64,000 bases of DNA from contig OY282558.1 of NCBI GenBank assembly GCA_958295665.1, forward strand, positions 18,847,409 to 18,911,408, given 5' to 3'. Made by a program: the position numbers and the translations under genes. This stretch comes from Tipula vernalis. Taxonomy: Eukaryota > Arthropoda > Insecta > Diptera > Tipulidae. The notes under the pieces were generated by a model, which did not search any database, was not told the DNA's origin, and saw only the letters and a program-made list of their open reading frames with translations. Positions 48,508 through 61,458 of the stretch are shown here, one piece after another. Every line of letters begins with the position of its first letter. Position 1 is the stretch's first letter.

Positions 48508-51500
48508 TTTAGATTTTTGCCGCCCAAAAACTTGTGGGCTATAGCACAGTTGATTTTTAATAAAATTGAATTTTCTAAGAAACGTTTAGAAATAATCGAG
48601 CAATCAAAATGAAAATTGTCACAGCAATTACAGGTCCCAAAACCTATTGATAGAGGTATCAACCATCGTAATCGGACCATTTTAGATTTTTGCCGCCCAA
48701 AAACTTGTGGGCTATGCACAGTTGATTTTCAATAAAATTGAATTTTCTAAGAAACGTTTAGAAATAATCGAGCAATCAAAATGAAAATTGTCACAGCAAT
48801 AACAGGTCCCGAAACCTTTTGATAGAGGTATCAACCATCGTAATCGGACCATTTTAGATTTTTGCCGCCCAAAAACTTGTGGGCTATAGCACAGTTGATT
48901 TTCAATAAAATTGAATTTTCTAAGAAACGTTTAGAAATAATCGAGCAATCAAAATGAAAATTGTCACAGCAATTACAGGTCCCAAAACCTATTGATAGAG
49001 GTATCAACCATCGTAATCGGACCATTTTAGATTTTTGCCGCCCAAAAACTTGTGGGCTATAGCACAGTTGATTTTCAATAAAATTGAATTTTCTAAGAAA
49101 CGTTTAGAAATAATCGAGCAATCAAAATGAAAATTGTCACAGCAATTACAGGTCCCAAAACCTATTGATAGAGGTATCAACCATCGTAATCGGACCATTT
49201 TAGATTTTTGCCGCCCAAAAACTTGTGGGCTATAGCACAGTTGATTTTCAATAAAATTGAATTTTCTAAGAAACGTTTAGAAATAATCGAGCAATCAAAA
49301 TGAAAATTGTCACAGCGATTACAGGTCCCAAAACCTATTGATAGAGGTATCAACCATCGTAATCGGACCATTTTAGATTTTTGCCGCCCAAAAACTTGTG
49401 GGCTATAGCACAGTTGATTTTCAATAAAATTGAATTTTCTAAGAAACGTTTAGAAATAATCGAGCAATCAAAATGAAAATTGTCACAGCAATTACAGGTC
49501 CCAAAACCTATTGATAGAGGTATCAACCATCGTAATCGGACCATTTTAGATTTTGGCCGCCCAAAAACTTGTGGGCTATAGCAAAGTTGATTTTTAATAA
49601 AATTGAATTTTCTAAGAAACGTTTAGAAATAATCGAGCAATCAAAATGAAAATTGTCACAGCAATAACAGGTCCCGAAACCTATTGATAGAGGTATCAAC
49701 CATCGTAATCGGACCATTTTAAATTTTTGCCGCCCAAAAACTTGTGGCCTATAGCACAGTTGATTTTCAATAAAATTGAATTTTCTTAGAAACGTTTAGA
49801 AATAATCGAGCAATCAAAATGAAAATTGTCACAGCAATAACAGGTCCCGAAACCTTTTGATAGAGGTATCAACCATCGTAATCGGACCATTTTAGATTTT
49901 TGCCGCCCAAAAACTTGTGGGCTATAGCACAGTTGATTTTCAATAAAATTGAATTTTCTAAGAAACGTTTAGAAATAATCGAGCAATCAAAATAAAAATT
50001 GTCACAGCGATTACAGGTCCCAAAACCTATTGATAGAGGTATCAACCATCGTAATCGGACCATTTTAGATTTTTGCCGCCCAAAAACTTGTGGGCTATAG
50101 CACAGTTGATTTTCAATAAAATTGAATTTTCTAAGAAACGTTTAGAAATAATCGAGCAATCAAAATGAAAATTGTGAAAGCAATTACAGGTCCCAAAACC
50201 TATTGATAGAGGTATCAACCATCGTAATCGGACCATTTTAGATTTTTGCCGCCCAAAAACTTGTGGGCTATAGCACAGTTGATTTTCAATAAAATTGAAT
50301 TTTCTAAGAAACGTTTAGAAATAATCGAGCAATCAAAATGAAAATTGTCACAGCAATTACAGGTCCCAAAACCTATTGATAGAGGTATCAACCATCGTAA
50401 TCGGACCATTTTAGATTTTTGCCGCCCAAAAACTTGTGGGCTATAGCACAGTTGATTTTCAATAAAATTGAATTTTCTAAGAAACGTTTAGAAATAATCG
50501 AGCAATCAAAATGAAAATTGTCACAGCAATTACAGGTCCCAAAACCTATTGATAGAGGTATCAACCATCGTAATCGGACCATTTTAGATTTTTGCCGCCC
50601 AAAAACTTGTGGGCTATAGCACAGTTGATTTTCAATAAAATTGAATTTTCTAAGAAAAGTTTAGAAATAATCGAGCAATCAAAATGAAAATTGTCACAGC
50701 AATAACAGGTCCCGAAACCTATTGATAGAGGTATCAACCATCGTAATCGGACCATTTTAAATTTTTGCCGCCCAAAAACTTGTGGCCTTTAGCACAGTTG
50801 ATTTTCAATAAAATTGAATTTTCTAAGAAACGTTTAGAAATAATCGAGCAATCAAAATGAAAATTGTCAAAGCAATTACAGGTCCCAAAACCTATTGATA
50901 GAGGTATCAACCATCGTAATCGGACCATTTTAGATTTTTGCCGCCCAAAAACTTGTGGGCTATAGCACAGTTGATTTTCAATAAAATTGAATTTTCTAAG
51001 AAACGTTTAGAAATAATCGAGCAATCAAAATGAAAATTGTCACAGCAATTACAGGTCCCAAAACCTATTGATAGAGGTATCAACCATCGTAATCGGACCA
51101 TTTTAGATTTTTGCCGCCCAAAAACTTGTGGGCTATAGCACAGTTGATTTTCAATAAAATTGAATTTTCTAAGAAACGTTTAGAAATAATCGAGCAATCA
51201 AAATGAAAATTGTCACAGCAATTACAGGTCCCAAAACCTATTGATAGAGGTATCAACCATCGTAATCGGACCATTTTAGATTTTTGCCGCCCAAAAACTT
51301 GTGGGCTATAGCACAGTTGATTTTCAATAAAATTGAATTTTCTAAGAAACGTTTAGAAATAATCGAGCAATCAAAATGAAAATTGTCACAGCAATTACAG
51401 GTCCCGAAAAATATTGATAGAGGTATCAACCATCGTAATCGGACCATTTTAGATTTTTGCCGCCCAAAAACTTGTGGGCTATAGCACAGTTGATTTTTAA

Positions 51501-53327
51501 TAAAATTGAATTTTCTAAGAAACGTTTAGAAATAATCGAGCAATCAAAATGAAAATTGTCACAGCAATTACAGGTCCCAAAACCTATTGATAGAGGTATC
51601 AACCATCGTAATCGGACCATTTTAGATTTTTGCCGCCCAAAAACTTGTGGGCTATAGCACAGTTGATTTTCAATAAAATTGAATTTTCTAAGAAACGTTT
51701 AGAAATAATCGAGCAATCAAAATGAAAATTGTCACAGCAATAACAGGTCCCGAAACCTATTGATAGAGGTATCAACCATCGTAATCGGACCATTTTAGAT
51801 TTTTGCCGCCCAAAAACTTGTGGGCTATAGCACAGTTGATTTTTAATAAAATTGAATTTTCTAAGAAACGTTTAGAAATAATCGAGCAATCAAAATAAAA
51901 ATTGTCACAGCAATTACAGGTCCCAAAACCTATTGATAGAGGTATCAACCATCGTAATCGGACCATTTTAGATTTTTGCCGCCCAAAAACTTGTGGGCTA
52001 TAGCACAGTTGATTTTTAATAAAATTGAATTTTCTAAGAAACGTTTAGAAATAATCGAGCAATCAAAATGAAAATTGTCACAGCAATTACAGGTCCCAAA
52101 ACCTATTGATAGAGGTATCAACCATCGTAATCGGACCATTTTAGATTTTTGCCGCCCAAAAACTTGTGGGCTATAGCACAGTTGATTTTCAATAAAATTG
52201 AATTTTCTAAGAAACGTTTAGAAATAATCGAGCAATCAAAATGAAAATTGTCACAGCAATAACAGGTCCCGAAACCTTTTGATAGAGGTATCAACCATCG
52301 TAATCGGACCATTTTAGATTTTTGCCGCCCAAAAACTTGTGGGCTATAGCACAGTTGATTTTCAATAAAATTGAATTTTCTAAGAAACGTTTAGAAATAA
52401 TCGAGCAATCAAAATGAAAATTGTCACAGCAATTACAGGTCCCAAAACCTATTGATAGAGGTATCAACCATCGTAATCGGACCATTTTAGATTTTTGCCG
52501 CCCAAAAACTTGTGGGCTATAGCACAGTTGATTTTCAATAAAATTGAATTTTCTAAGAAACGTTTAGAAATAATCGAGCAATCAAAATGAAAATTGTCAC
52601 AGCAATTACAGGTCCCAAAACCTATTGATAGAGGTATCAACCATCGTAATCGGACCATTTAGATTTTTGCCGCCCAAAAACTTGTGGGCTATAGCACAGT
52701 TGATTTTTAATAAAATTGAATTTTCTAAGAAACGTTTAGAAATAATCGAGCAATCAAAATGAAAATTGTCACAGCAATTACAGGTCCCAAAACCTATTGA
52801 TAGAGGTATCAACCATCGTAATCGGACCATTTTAGATTTTTGCCGCCCAAAAACTTGTGGGCTATAGCACAGTTGATTTTCAATAAAATTGAATTTTCTA
52901 AGAAACGTTTAGAAATAATCGAGCAATCAAAATGAAAATTGTCACAGCAATAACAGGTCCCAAAACCTATTGATAGAGGTATCAACCATCGTAATCGGAC
53001 CATTTTAAATTTTTGCCGCCCAAAAACTTGTGGCCTATAGCACAGTTGATTTTCAATAAAATTGAATTTTCTAAGAAACGTTTAGAAATAATCGAGCAAT
53101 CAAAATGAAAATTGTCACAGCAATAACAGGTCCCGAAACCTTTTGATAGAGGTATCAACCATCGTAATCGGACCATTTTAGATTTTTGCCGCCCAAAAAC
53201 TTGTGGGCTATAGCACAGTTGATTTTCAATAAAATTGAATTTTCTAAGAAACGTTTAGAAATAATCGAGCAATCAAAATGAAAATTGTCACAGCAATAAC
53301 AGGTCCCGAAACCTATTGATAGAGGTA

Positions 53328-54538
53328 TCAACCATCGTAATCGGACCATTTTAAATTTTTGCCGCCCAAAAACTTGTGGCCTATAGCACAGTTGATTTTC
53401 AATAAAATTGAATTTTCTAAGAAACGTTTAGAAATAATCGAGCAATCAAAATGAAAATTGTCACAGCAATTACAGGTCCCAAAACCTATTGATAGAGGTA
53501 TCAACCATCGTAATCGGACCATTTTAGATTTTTGCCGCCCAAAAACTTGTGGGCTATAGCACAGTTGATTTTCAATAAAATTGAATTTTCTAAGAAACGT
53601 TTAGAAATAATCGAGCAATCAAAATGAAAATTGTCACAGCAATAACAGGTCCCGAAACCTATTGATAGAGGTATCAACCATCGTAATCGGACCATTTTAA
53701 ATTTTTGCCGCCCAAAAACTTGTGGGCTATAGCACAGTTGATTTTCAATAAAATTGAATTTTCTAAGAAACGTTTAGAAATAATCGAGCAATCAAAATGA
53801 AAATTGTCACAGCAATAACAGGTCCCGAAACCTTTTGATAGAGGTATCAACCATCGTAATCGGACCATTTTAAATTTTTGCCGCCCAAAAACTTGTGGCC
53901 TATAGCACAGTTGATTTTCAATAAAATTGAATTTTCTAAGAAACGTTAAGAAATAATCGAGCAATCAAAATGAAAATTGTCACAGCAATAACAGGTCCCG
54001 AAACCTTTTGATAGAGGTATCAACCATCGTAATCGGACCATTTTAGATTTTTGCCGCCCAAAAACTTGTGGGCTATAGCACAGTTGATTTTCAATAAAAT
54101 TGAATTTTCTAAGAAACGTTTAGAAATAATCGAGCAATCAAAATGAAAATTGTCAAAGCAATTACAGGTCCCAAAACCTATTGATAGAGGTATCAACCAT
54201 CGTAATCGGACCATTTTAAATTTTTGCCGCCCAAAAACTTGTGGGCTATAGCACAGTTGATTTTCAATAAAATTGAATTTTCTAAGAAACGTTTAGAAAT
54301 AATCGAGCAATCAAAATGAAAATTGTCACAGCAATTACAGGTCCCAAAACCTTTTGATAGAGGTATCAACCATCGTAATCGGACCATTTTAAATTTTTGC
54401 CGCCCAAAAACTTGTGGCCTATAGCACAGTTGATTTTCAATAAAATTGAATTTTCTAAGAAACGTTAAGAAATAATCGAGCAATCAAAATGAAAATTGTC
54501 ACAGCAATTACAGGTCCCAAAACCTATTGATAGAGGTA
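53328..54538. repeat. Satellite 7-monomer block, copy 1
   Basis: Seven consecutive monomers show the same order of diagnostic variants as 58691-59901: GTTAAGAAAT at 53946 and 54465 and GTCAAAGC at 54152, in the same relative places. The shift is 5363 bp, exactly 31 monomers, with no net indel between the blocks. Confidence 0.75.
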
Positions 54539-56441
54539 TCAACCATCGTAATCGGACCATTTTAGATTTTTGCCGCCCAAAAACTTGTGGGCTATAGCAC
54601 AGTTGATTTTCAATAAAATTGAATTTTCTAAGAAACGTTTAGAAATAATCGAGCAATCAAAATGAAAATTGTCACAGCAATAACAGGTCCCGAAACCTAT
54701 TGATAGAGGTATCAACCATCGTAATCGGACCATTTTAAATTTTTGCCGCCCAAAAACTTGTGGCCTATAGCACAGTTGATTTTCAATAAAATTGAATTTT
54801 CTAAGAAACGTTTAGAAATAATCGAGCAATCAAAATGAAAATTGTCACAGCAATAACAGGTCCCGAAACCTATTGATAGAGGTATCAACCATCGTAATCG
54901 GACCATTTTAGATTTTTGCCGCCCAAAAACTTGTGGGCTATAGCACAGTTGATTTTCAATAAAATTGAATTTTCTAAGAAACGTTTAGAAATAATCGAGC
55001 AATCAAAATGAAAATTGTCACAGCAATAACAGGTCCCGAAACCTATTGATAGAGGTATCAACCATCGTAATCGGACCATTTTAAATTTTTGCCGCCCAAA
55101 AACTTGTGGCCTATAGCACAGTTGATTTTCAATAAAATTGAATTTTCTAAGAAACGTTTAGAAATAATCGAGCAATCAAAATGAAAATTGTCACAGCAAT
55201 AACAGGTCCCGAAACCTTTTGATAGAGGTATCAACCATCGTAATCGGACCATTTTAGATTTTTGCCGCCCAAAAACTTGTGGGCTATAGCACAGTTGATT
55301 TTCAATAAAATTGAATTTTCTAAGAAACGTTTAGAAATAATCGAGCAATCAAAATGAAAATTGTCACAGCAATAACAGGTCCCGAAACCTATTGATAGAG
55401 GTATCAACCATCGTAATCGAACCATTTTAAATTTTTGCCGCCCAAAAACTTGTGGGCTATAGCACAGTTGATTTTCAATAAAATTGAATTTTCTAAGAAA
55501 CGTTTAGAAATAATCGAGCAATCAAAATGAAAATTGTCACAGCAATAACAGGTCCCGAAACCTTTTGATAGAGGTATCAACCATCGTAATCGGACCATTT
55601 TAAATTTTTGCCGCCCAAAAACTTGTGGCCTATAGCACAGTTGATTTTCAATAAAATTGAATTTTCTAAGAAACGTTAAGAAATAATCGAGCAATCAAAA
55701 TGAAAATTGTCACAGCAATAACAGGTCACGAAACCTTTTGATAGAGGTATCAACCATCGTAATAGGACCATTTTAGATTTTTGCCGCCCAAAAACTTGTG
55801 GGCTATAGCACAGTTGATTTTCAATAAAATTGAATTTTCTAAGAAACGTTTAGAAATAATCGAGCAATCAAAATGAAAATTGTCAAAGCAATTACAGGTC
55901 CCAAAACCTATTGATAGAGGTATCAACCATCGTAATCGGACCATTTTAAATTTTTGCCGCCCAAAAACTTGTGGCCTATAGCACAGTTGATTTTCAATAA
56001 AATTGAATTTTCTAAGAAACGTTTAGAAATAATCGAGCAATCAAAATGAAAATTGTCACAGCAATAACAGGTCCCGAAACCTTTTGATAGAGGTATCAAC
56101 CATCGTAATCGGACCATTTTAGATTTTTGCCGCCCAAAAACTTGTGGGCTATAGCACAGTTGATTTTCAATAAAATTGAATTTTCTAAGAAACGTTTAGA
56201 AATAATCGAGCAATCAAAATGAAAATTGTCACAGCAATAACAGGTCCCGAAACCTATTGATAGAGGTATCAACCATCGTAATCGGACCATTTTAAATTTT
56301 TGCCGCCCAAAAACTTGTGGCCTATAGCACAGTTGATTTTCAATAAAATTGAATTTTCTAAGAAACGTTTAGAAATAATCGAGCAATCAAAATGAAAATT
56401 GTCACAGCAATTACAGGTCCCAAAACCTATTGATAGAGGTA

Positions 56442-57825
56442 TCAACCATCGTAATCGGACCATTTTAGATTTTTGCCGCCCAAAAACTTGTGGGCTATAG
56501 CACAGTTGATTTTCAATAAAATTGAATTTTCTAAGAAACGTTTAGAAATAATCGAGCAATCAAAATGAAAATTGTCACAGCAATAACAGGTCCCGAAACC
56601 TATTGATAGAGGTATCAACCATCGTAATCGGACCATTTTAAATTTTTGCCGCCCAAAAACTTGTGGGCTATAGCACAGTTGATTTTCAATAAAATTGAAT
56701 TTTCTAAGAAACGTTAAGAAATAATCGAGCAATCAAAATGAAAATTGTCACAGCAATAACAGGTCCCGAAACCTTTTGATAGAGGTATCAACCATCGTAA
56801 TCGGACCATTTTAGATTTTTGCCGCCCAAAAACTTGTGGGCTATAGCACAGTTGATTTTCAATAAAATTGAATTTTCTAAGAAACGTTTAGAAATAATCG
56901 AGCAATCAAAATGAAAATTGTCAAAGCAATTACAGGTCCCAAAACCTATTGATAGAGGTATCAACCATCGTAATCGGACCATTTTAAATGTTTGCCGCCC
57001 AAAAACTTGTGGGCTATAGCACAGTTGATTTTCAATAAAATTGAATTTTCTAAGAAACGTTTAGAAATAATCGAGCAATCAAAATGAAAATTGTCACAGC
57101 AATAACAGGTCCCGAAACCTATTGATAGAGGTATCAACCATCGTAATCGGACCATTTTAAATTTTTGCCGCCCAAAAACTTGTGGGCTATAGCACAGTTG
57201 ATTTTCAATAAAATTGAATTTTCTAAGAAACGTTTAGAAATAATCGAGCAATCAAAATGAAAATTGTCACAGCAATAACAGGTCCCGAAACCTATTGATA
57301 GAGGTATCAACCATCGTAATCGGACCATTTTAAATTTTTGCCGCCCAAAAACTTGTGGGCTATAGCACAGTTGATTTTCAATAAAATTGAATTTTCTAAG
57401 AAACGTTAAGAAATAATCGAGCAATCAAAATGAAAATTGTCACAGCAATAACAGGTCCCGAAACCTTTTGATAGAGGTATCAACCATCGTAATCGGACCA
57501 TTTTAGATTTTTGCCGCCCAAAAACTTGTGGGCTATAGCACAGTTGATTTTCAATAAAATTGAATTTTCTAAGAAACGTTTAGAAATAATCGAGCAATCA
57601 AAATGAAAATTGTCAAAGCAATTACAGGTCCCAAAACCTATTGATAGAGGTATCAACCATCGTAATCGGACCATTTTAAATGTTTGCCGCCCAAAAACTT
57701 GTGGGCTATAGCACAGTTGATTTTCAATAAAATTGAATTTTCTAAGAAACGTTTAGAAATAATCGAGCAATCAAAATGAAAATTGTCACAGCAATTACAG
57801 GTCCCAAAACCTATTGATAGAGGTA
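56442..57825. repeat. Satellite 4-monomer tandem duplication
   Basis: Two adjacent 692-bp blocks (56442-57133 and 57134-57825) share GTTAAGAAAT (56714 and 57406), GTCAAAGC (56920 and 57612) and the rare AAATGTTTGCC (56988 and 57680). All three are displaced by exactly four monomers. Confidence 0.8.
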
Positions 57826-58690
57826 TCAACCATCGTAATCGGACCATTTTAGATTTTTGCCGCCCAAAAACTTGTGGGCTATAGCACAGTTGATTTTCAA
57901 TAAAATTGAATTTTCTAAGAAACGTTTAGAAATAATCGAGCAATCAAAATGAAAATTGTCACAGCAATAACAGGTCCCGAAACCTTTTGATAGAGGTATC
58001 AACCATCGTAATCGGACCATTTTAGATTTTTGCCGCCCAAAAACTTGTGGGCTATAGCACAGTTGATTTTCAATAAAATTGAATTTTCTAAGAAACGTTT
58101 AGAAATAATCGAGCAATCAAAATGAAAATTGTCACAGCAATAACAGGTCCCGAAACCTATTGATAGAGGTATCAACCATCGTAATCGGACCATTTTAAAT
58201 TTTTGCCGCCCAAAAACTTGTGGCCTATAGCACAGTTGATTTTCAATAAAATTGAATTTTCTAAGAAACGTTAAGAAATAATCGAGCAATCAAAATGAAA
58301 ATTGTCACAGCAATTACAGGTCCCAAAACCTATTGATAGAGGTATCAACCATCGTAATCGGACCATTTTAGATTTTTGCCGCCCAAAAACTTGTGGGCTA
58401 TAGCACAGTTGATTTTCAATAAAATTGAATTTTCTAAGAAACGTTTAGAAATAATCGAGCAATCAAAATGAAAATTGTCATAGCAATAACAGGTCCCGAA
58501 ACCTTTTGATAGAGGTATCAACCATCGTAATCGGACCATTTTAGATTTTTGCCGCCCAAAAACTTGTGGGCTATAGCACAGTTGATTTTCAATAAAATTG
58601 AATTTTCTAAGAAACGTTTAGAAATAATCGAGCAATCAAAATGAAAATTGTCACAGCAATAACAGGTCCCGAAACCTATTGATAGAGGTA

Positions 58691-59901
58691 TCAACCATCG
58701 TAATCGGACCATTTTAAATTTTTGCCGCCCAAAAACTTGTGGCCTATAGCACAGTTGATTTTCAATAAAATTGAATTTTCTAAGAAACGTTTAGAAATAA
58801 TCGAGCAATCAAAATGAAAATTGTCACAGCAATTACAGGTCCCAAAACCTATTGATAGAGGTATCAACCATCGTAATCGGACCATTTTAGATTTTTGCCG
58901 CCCAAAAACTTGTGGGCTATAGCACAGTTGATTTTCAATAAAATTGAATTTTCTAAGAAACGTTTAGAAATAATCGAGCAATCAAAATGAAAATTGTCAC
59001 AGCAATAACAGGTCCCGAAACCTATTGATAGAGGTATCAACCATCGTAATCGGACCATTTTAAATTTTTGCCGCCCAAAAACTTGTGGGCTATAGCACAG
59101 TTGATTTTCAATAAAATTGAATTTTCTAAGAAACGTTTAGAAATAATCGAGCAATCAAAATGAAAATTGTCACAGCAATAACAGGTCCCGAAACCTTTTG
59201 ATAGAGGTATCAACCATCGTAATCGGACCATTTTAAATTTTTGCCGCCCAAAAACTTGTGGCCTATAGCACAGTTGATTTTCAATAAAATTGAATTTTCT
59301 AAGAAACGTTAAGAAATAATCGAGCAATCAAAATGAAAATTGTCACAGCAATAACAGGTCCCGAAACCTTTTGATAGAGGTATCAACCATCGTAATCGGA
59401 CCATTTTAGATTTTTGCCGCCCAAAAACTTGTGGGCTATAGCACAGTTGATTTTCAATAAAATTGAATTTTCTAAGAAACGTTTAGAAATAATCGAGCAA
59501 TCAAAATGAAAATTGTCAAAGCAATTACAGGTCCCAAAACCTATTGATAGAGGTATCAACCATCGTAATCGGACCATTTTAAATTTTTGCCGCCCAAAAA
59601 CTTGTGGGCTATAGCACAGTTGATTTTCAATAAAATTGAATTTTCTAAGAAACGTTTAGAAATAATCGAGCAATCAAAATGAAAATTGTCATAGCAATTA
59701 CAGGTCCCAAAACCTTTTGATAGAGGTATCAACCATCGTAATCGGACCATTTTAAATTTTTGCCGCCCAAAAACTTGTGGCCTATAGCACAGTTGATTTT
59801 CAATAAAATTGAATTTTCTAAGAAACGTTAAGAAATAATCGAGCAATCAAAATGAAAATTATCACAGCAATAACAGGTCCCGAAACCTTTTGATAGAGGT
59901 A
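58691..59901. repeat. Satellite 7-monomer block, copy 2
   Basis: Counterpart of 53328-54538, with GTTAAGAAAT at 59309 and 59828 and GTCAAAGC at 59515. It differs by a few private substitutions (for example GTCATAGC near 59690), so copying was not very recent. Confidence 0.75.
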
Positions 59902-60420
59902 TCAACCATCGTAATCGGACCATTTTAAATTTTTGCCGCCCAAAAACATGTGGCCTATAGCACAGTTGATTTTCAATAAAATTGAATTTTCTAAGAAACG
60001 TTTAGAAATAATCGAGCAATCAAAATGAAAATTGTCACAGCAATAACAGGTCCCGAAACCTATTGATAGAGGTATCAACCATCGTAATCGGACCATTTTA
60101 AATTTTTGCCGCCCAAAAACTTGTGGCCTATAGCACAGTTGATTTTCAATAAAATTGAATTTTCTAAGAAACGTTTAGAAATAATCGAGCAATCAAAATG
60201 AAAATTGTCACAGCAATTACAGGTCCCAAAACCTATTGATAGAGGTATCAACCATCGTAATCGGACCATTTTAGATTTTTGCCGCCCAAAAACTTGTGGG
60301 CTATAGCACAGTTGATTTTCAATAAAATTGAATTTTCTAAGAAACGTTTAGAAATAATCGAGCAATCAAAATGAAAATTGTCACAGCAATTACAGGTCCC
60401 AAAACCTATTGATAGAGGTA

Positions 60421-61458
60421 TCAACCATCGTAATCGGACCATTTTAGATTTTTGCCGCACAAAAACTTGTGGGCTATAGCACAGTTGATTTTCAATAAAA
60501 TTGAATTTTCTAAGAAACGTTTAGAAATAATCGAGCAATCAAAATGAAAATTGTCACAGCAATTACAGGTCCCAAAACCTTTTGATAGAGGTATCAACCA
60601 TCGTAATCGGACCATTTTAAATTTTTGCCGCCCAAAAACTTGTGGCCTATAGCACAGTTGATTTTCAATAAAATTGAATTTTCTAAGAAACGTTAAGAAA
60701 TAATCGAGCAATCAAAATGAAAATTGTCACAGGAATAACAGGTCCCGAAACCTTTTGATAGAGGTATCAACCATCGTAATCGGACCATTTTAAATTTTTG
60801 CCGCCCAAAAACTTGTGGCCTATAGCACAGTTGATTTTCAATAAAATTGAATTTTCTAAGAAACGTTTAGAAATAATCGAGCAATCAAAATGAAAATTGT
60901 CACAGCAATTACAGGTCCCAAAACCTATTGATAGAGGTATCAACCATCGTAATCGGACCATTTTAGATTTTTGCCGCCCAAAAACTTGTGGGCTATAGCA
61001 CAGTTGATTTTCAATAAAATTGAATTTTCTAAGAAACGTTTAGAAATAATCGAGCAATCAAAATGAAAATTGTCACAGCAATTACAGGTCCCAAAACCTT
61101 TTGATAGAGGTATCAACCATCGTAATCGGACCATTTTAAATTTTTGCCGCCCAAAAACTTGTGGCCTATAGCACAGTTGATTTTCAATAAAATTGAATTT
61201 TCTAAGAAACGTTAAGAAATAATCGAGCAATCAAAATGAAAATTGTCACAGGAATAACAGGTCCCGAAACCTTTTGATAGAGGTATCAACCATCGTAATC
61301 GGACCATTTTAAATTTTTGCCGCCCAAAAACTTGTGGCCTATAGCACAGTTGATTTTCAATAAAATTGAATTTTCTAAGAAACGTTTAGAAATAATCGAG
61401 CAATCAAAATGAAAATTGTCACAGCAATTACAGGTCCCAAAACCTATTGATAGAGGTA
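60421..61458. repeat. Satellite 3-monomer tandem duplication
   Basis: The rare variant CACAGGAATAACAGG occurs only at about 60729 and 61248, 519 bp (three monomers) apart. The linked GTTAAGAAAT at 60693 and 61212 shows the same displacement. A private C-to-A change (GCCGCACAAA) near 60458 marks the first copy. Confidence 0.75.
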
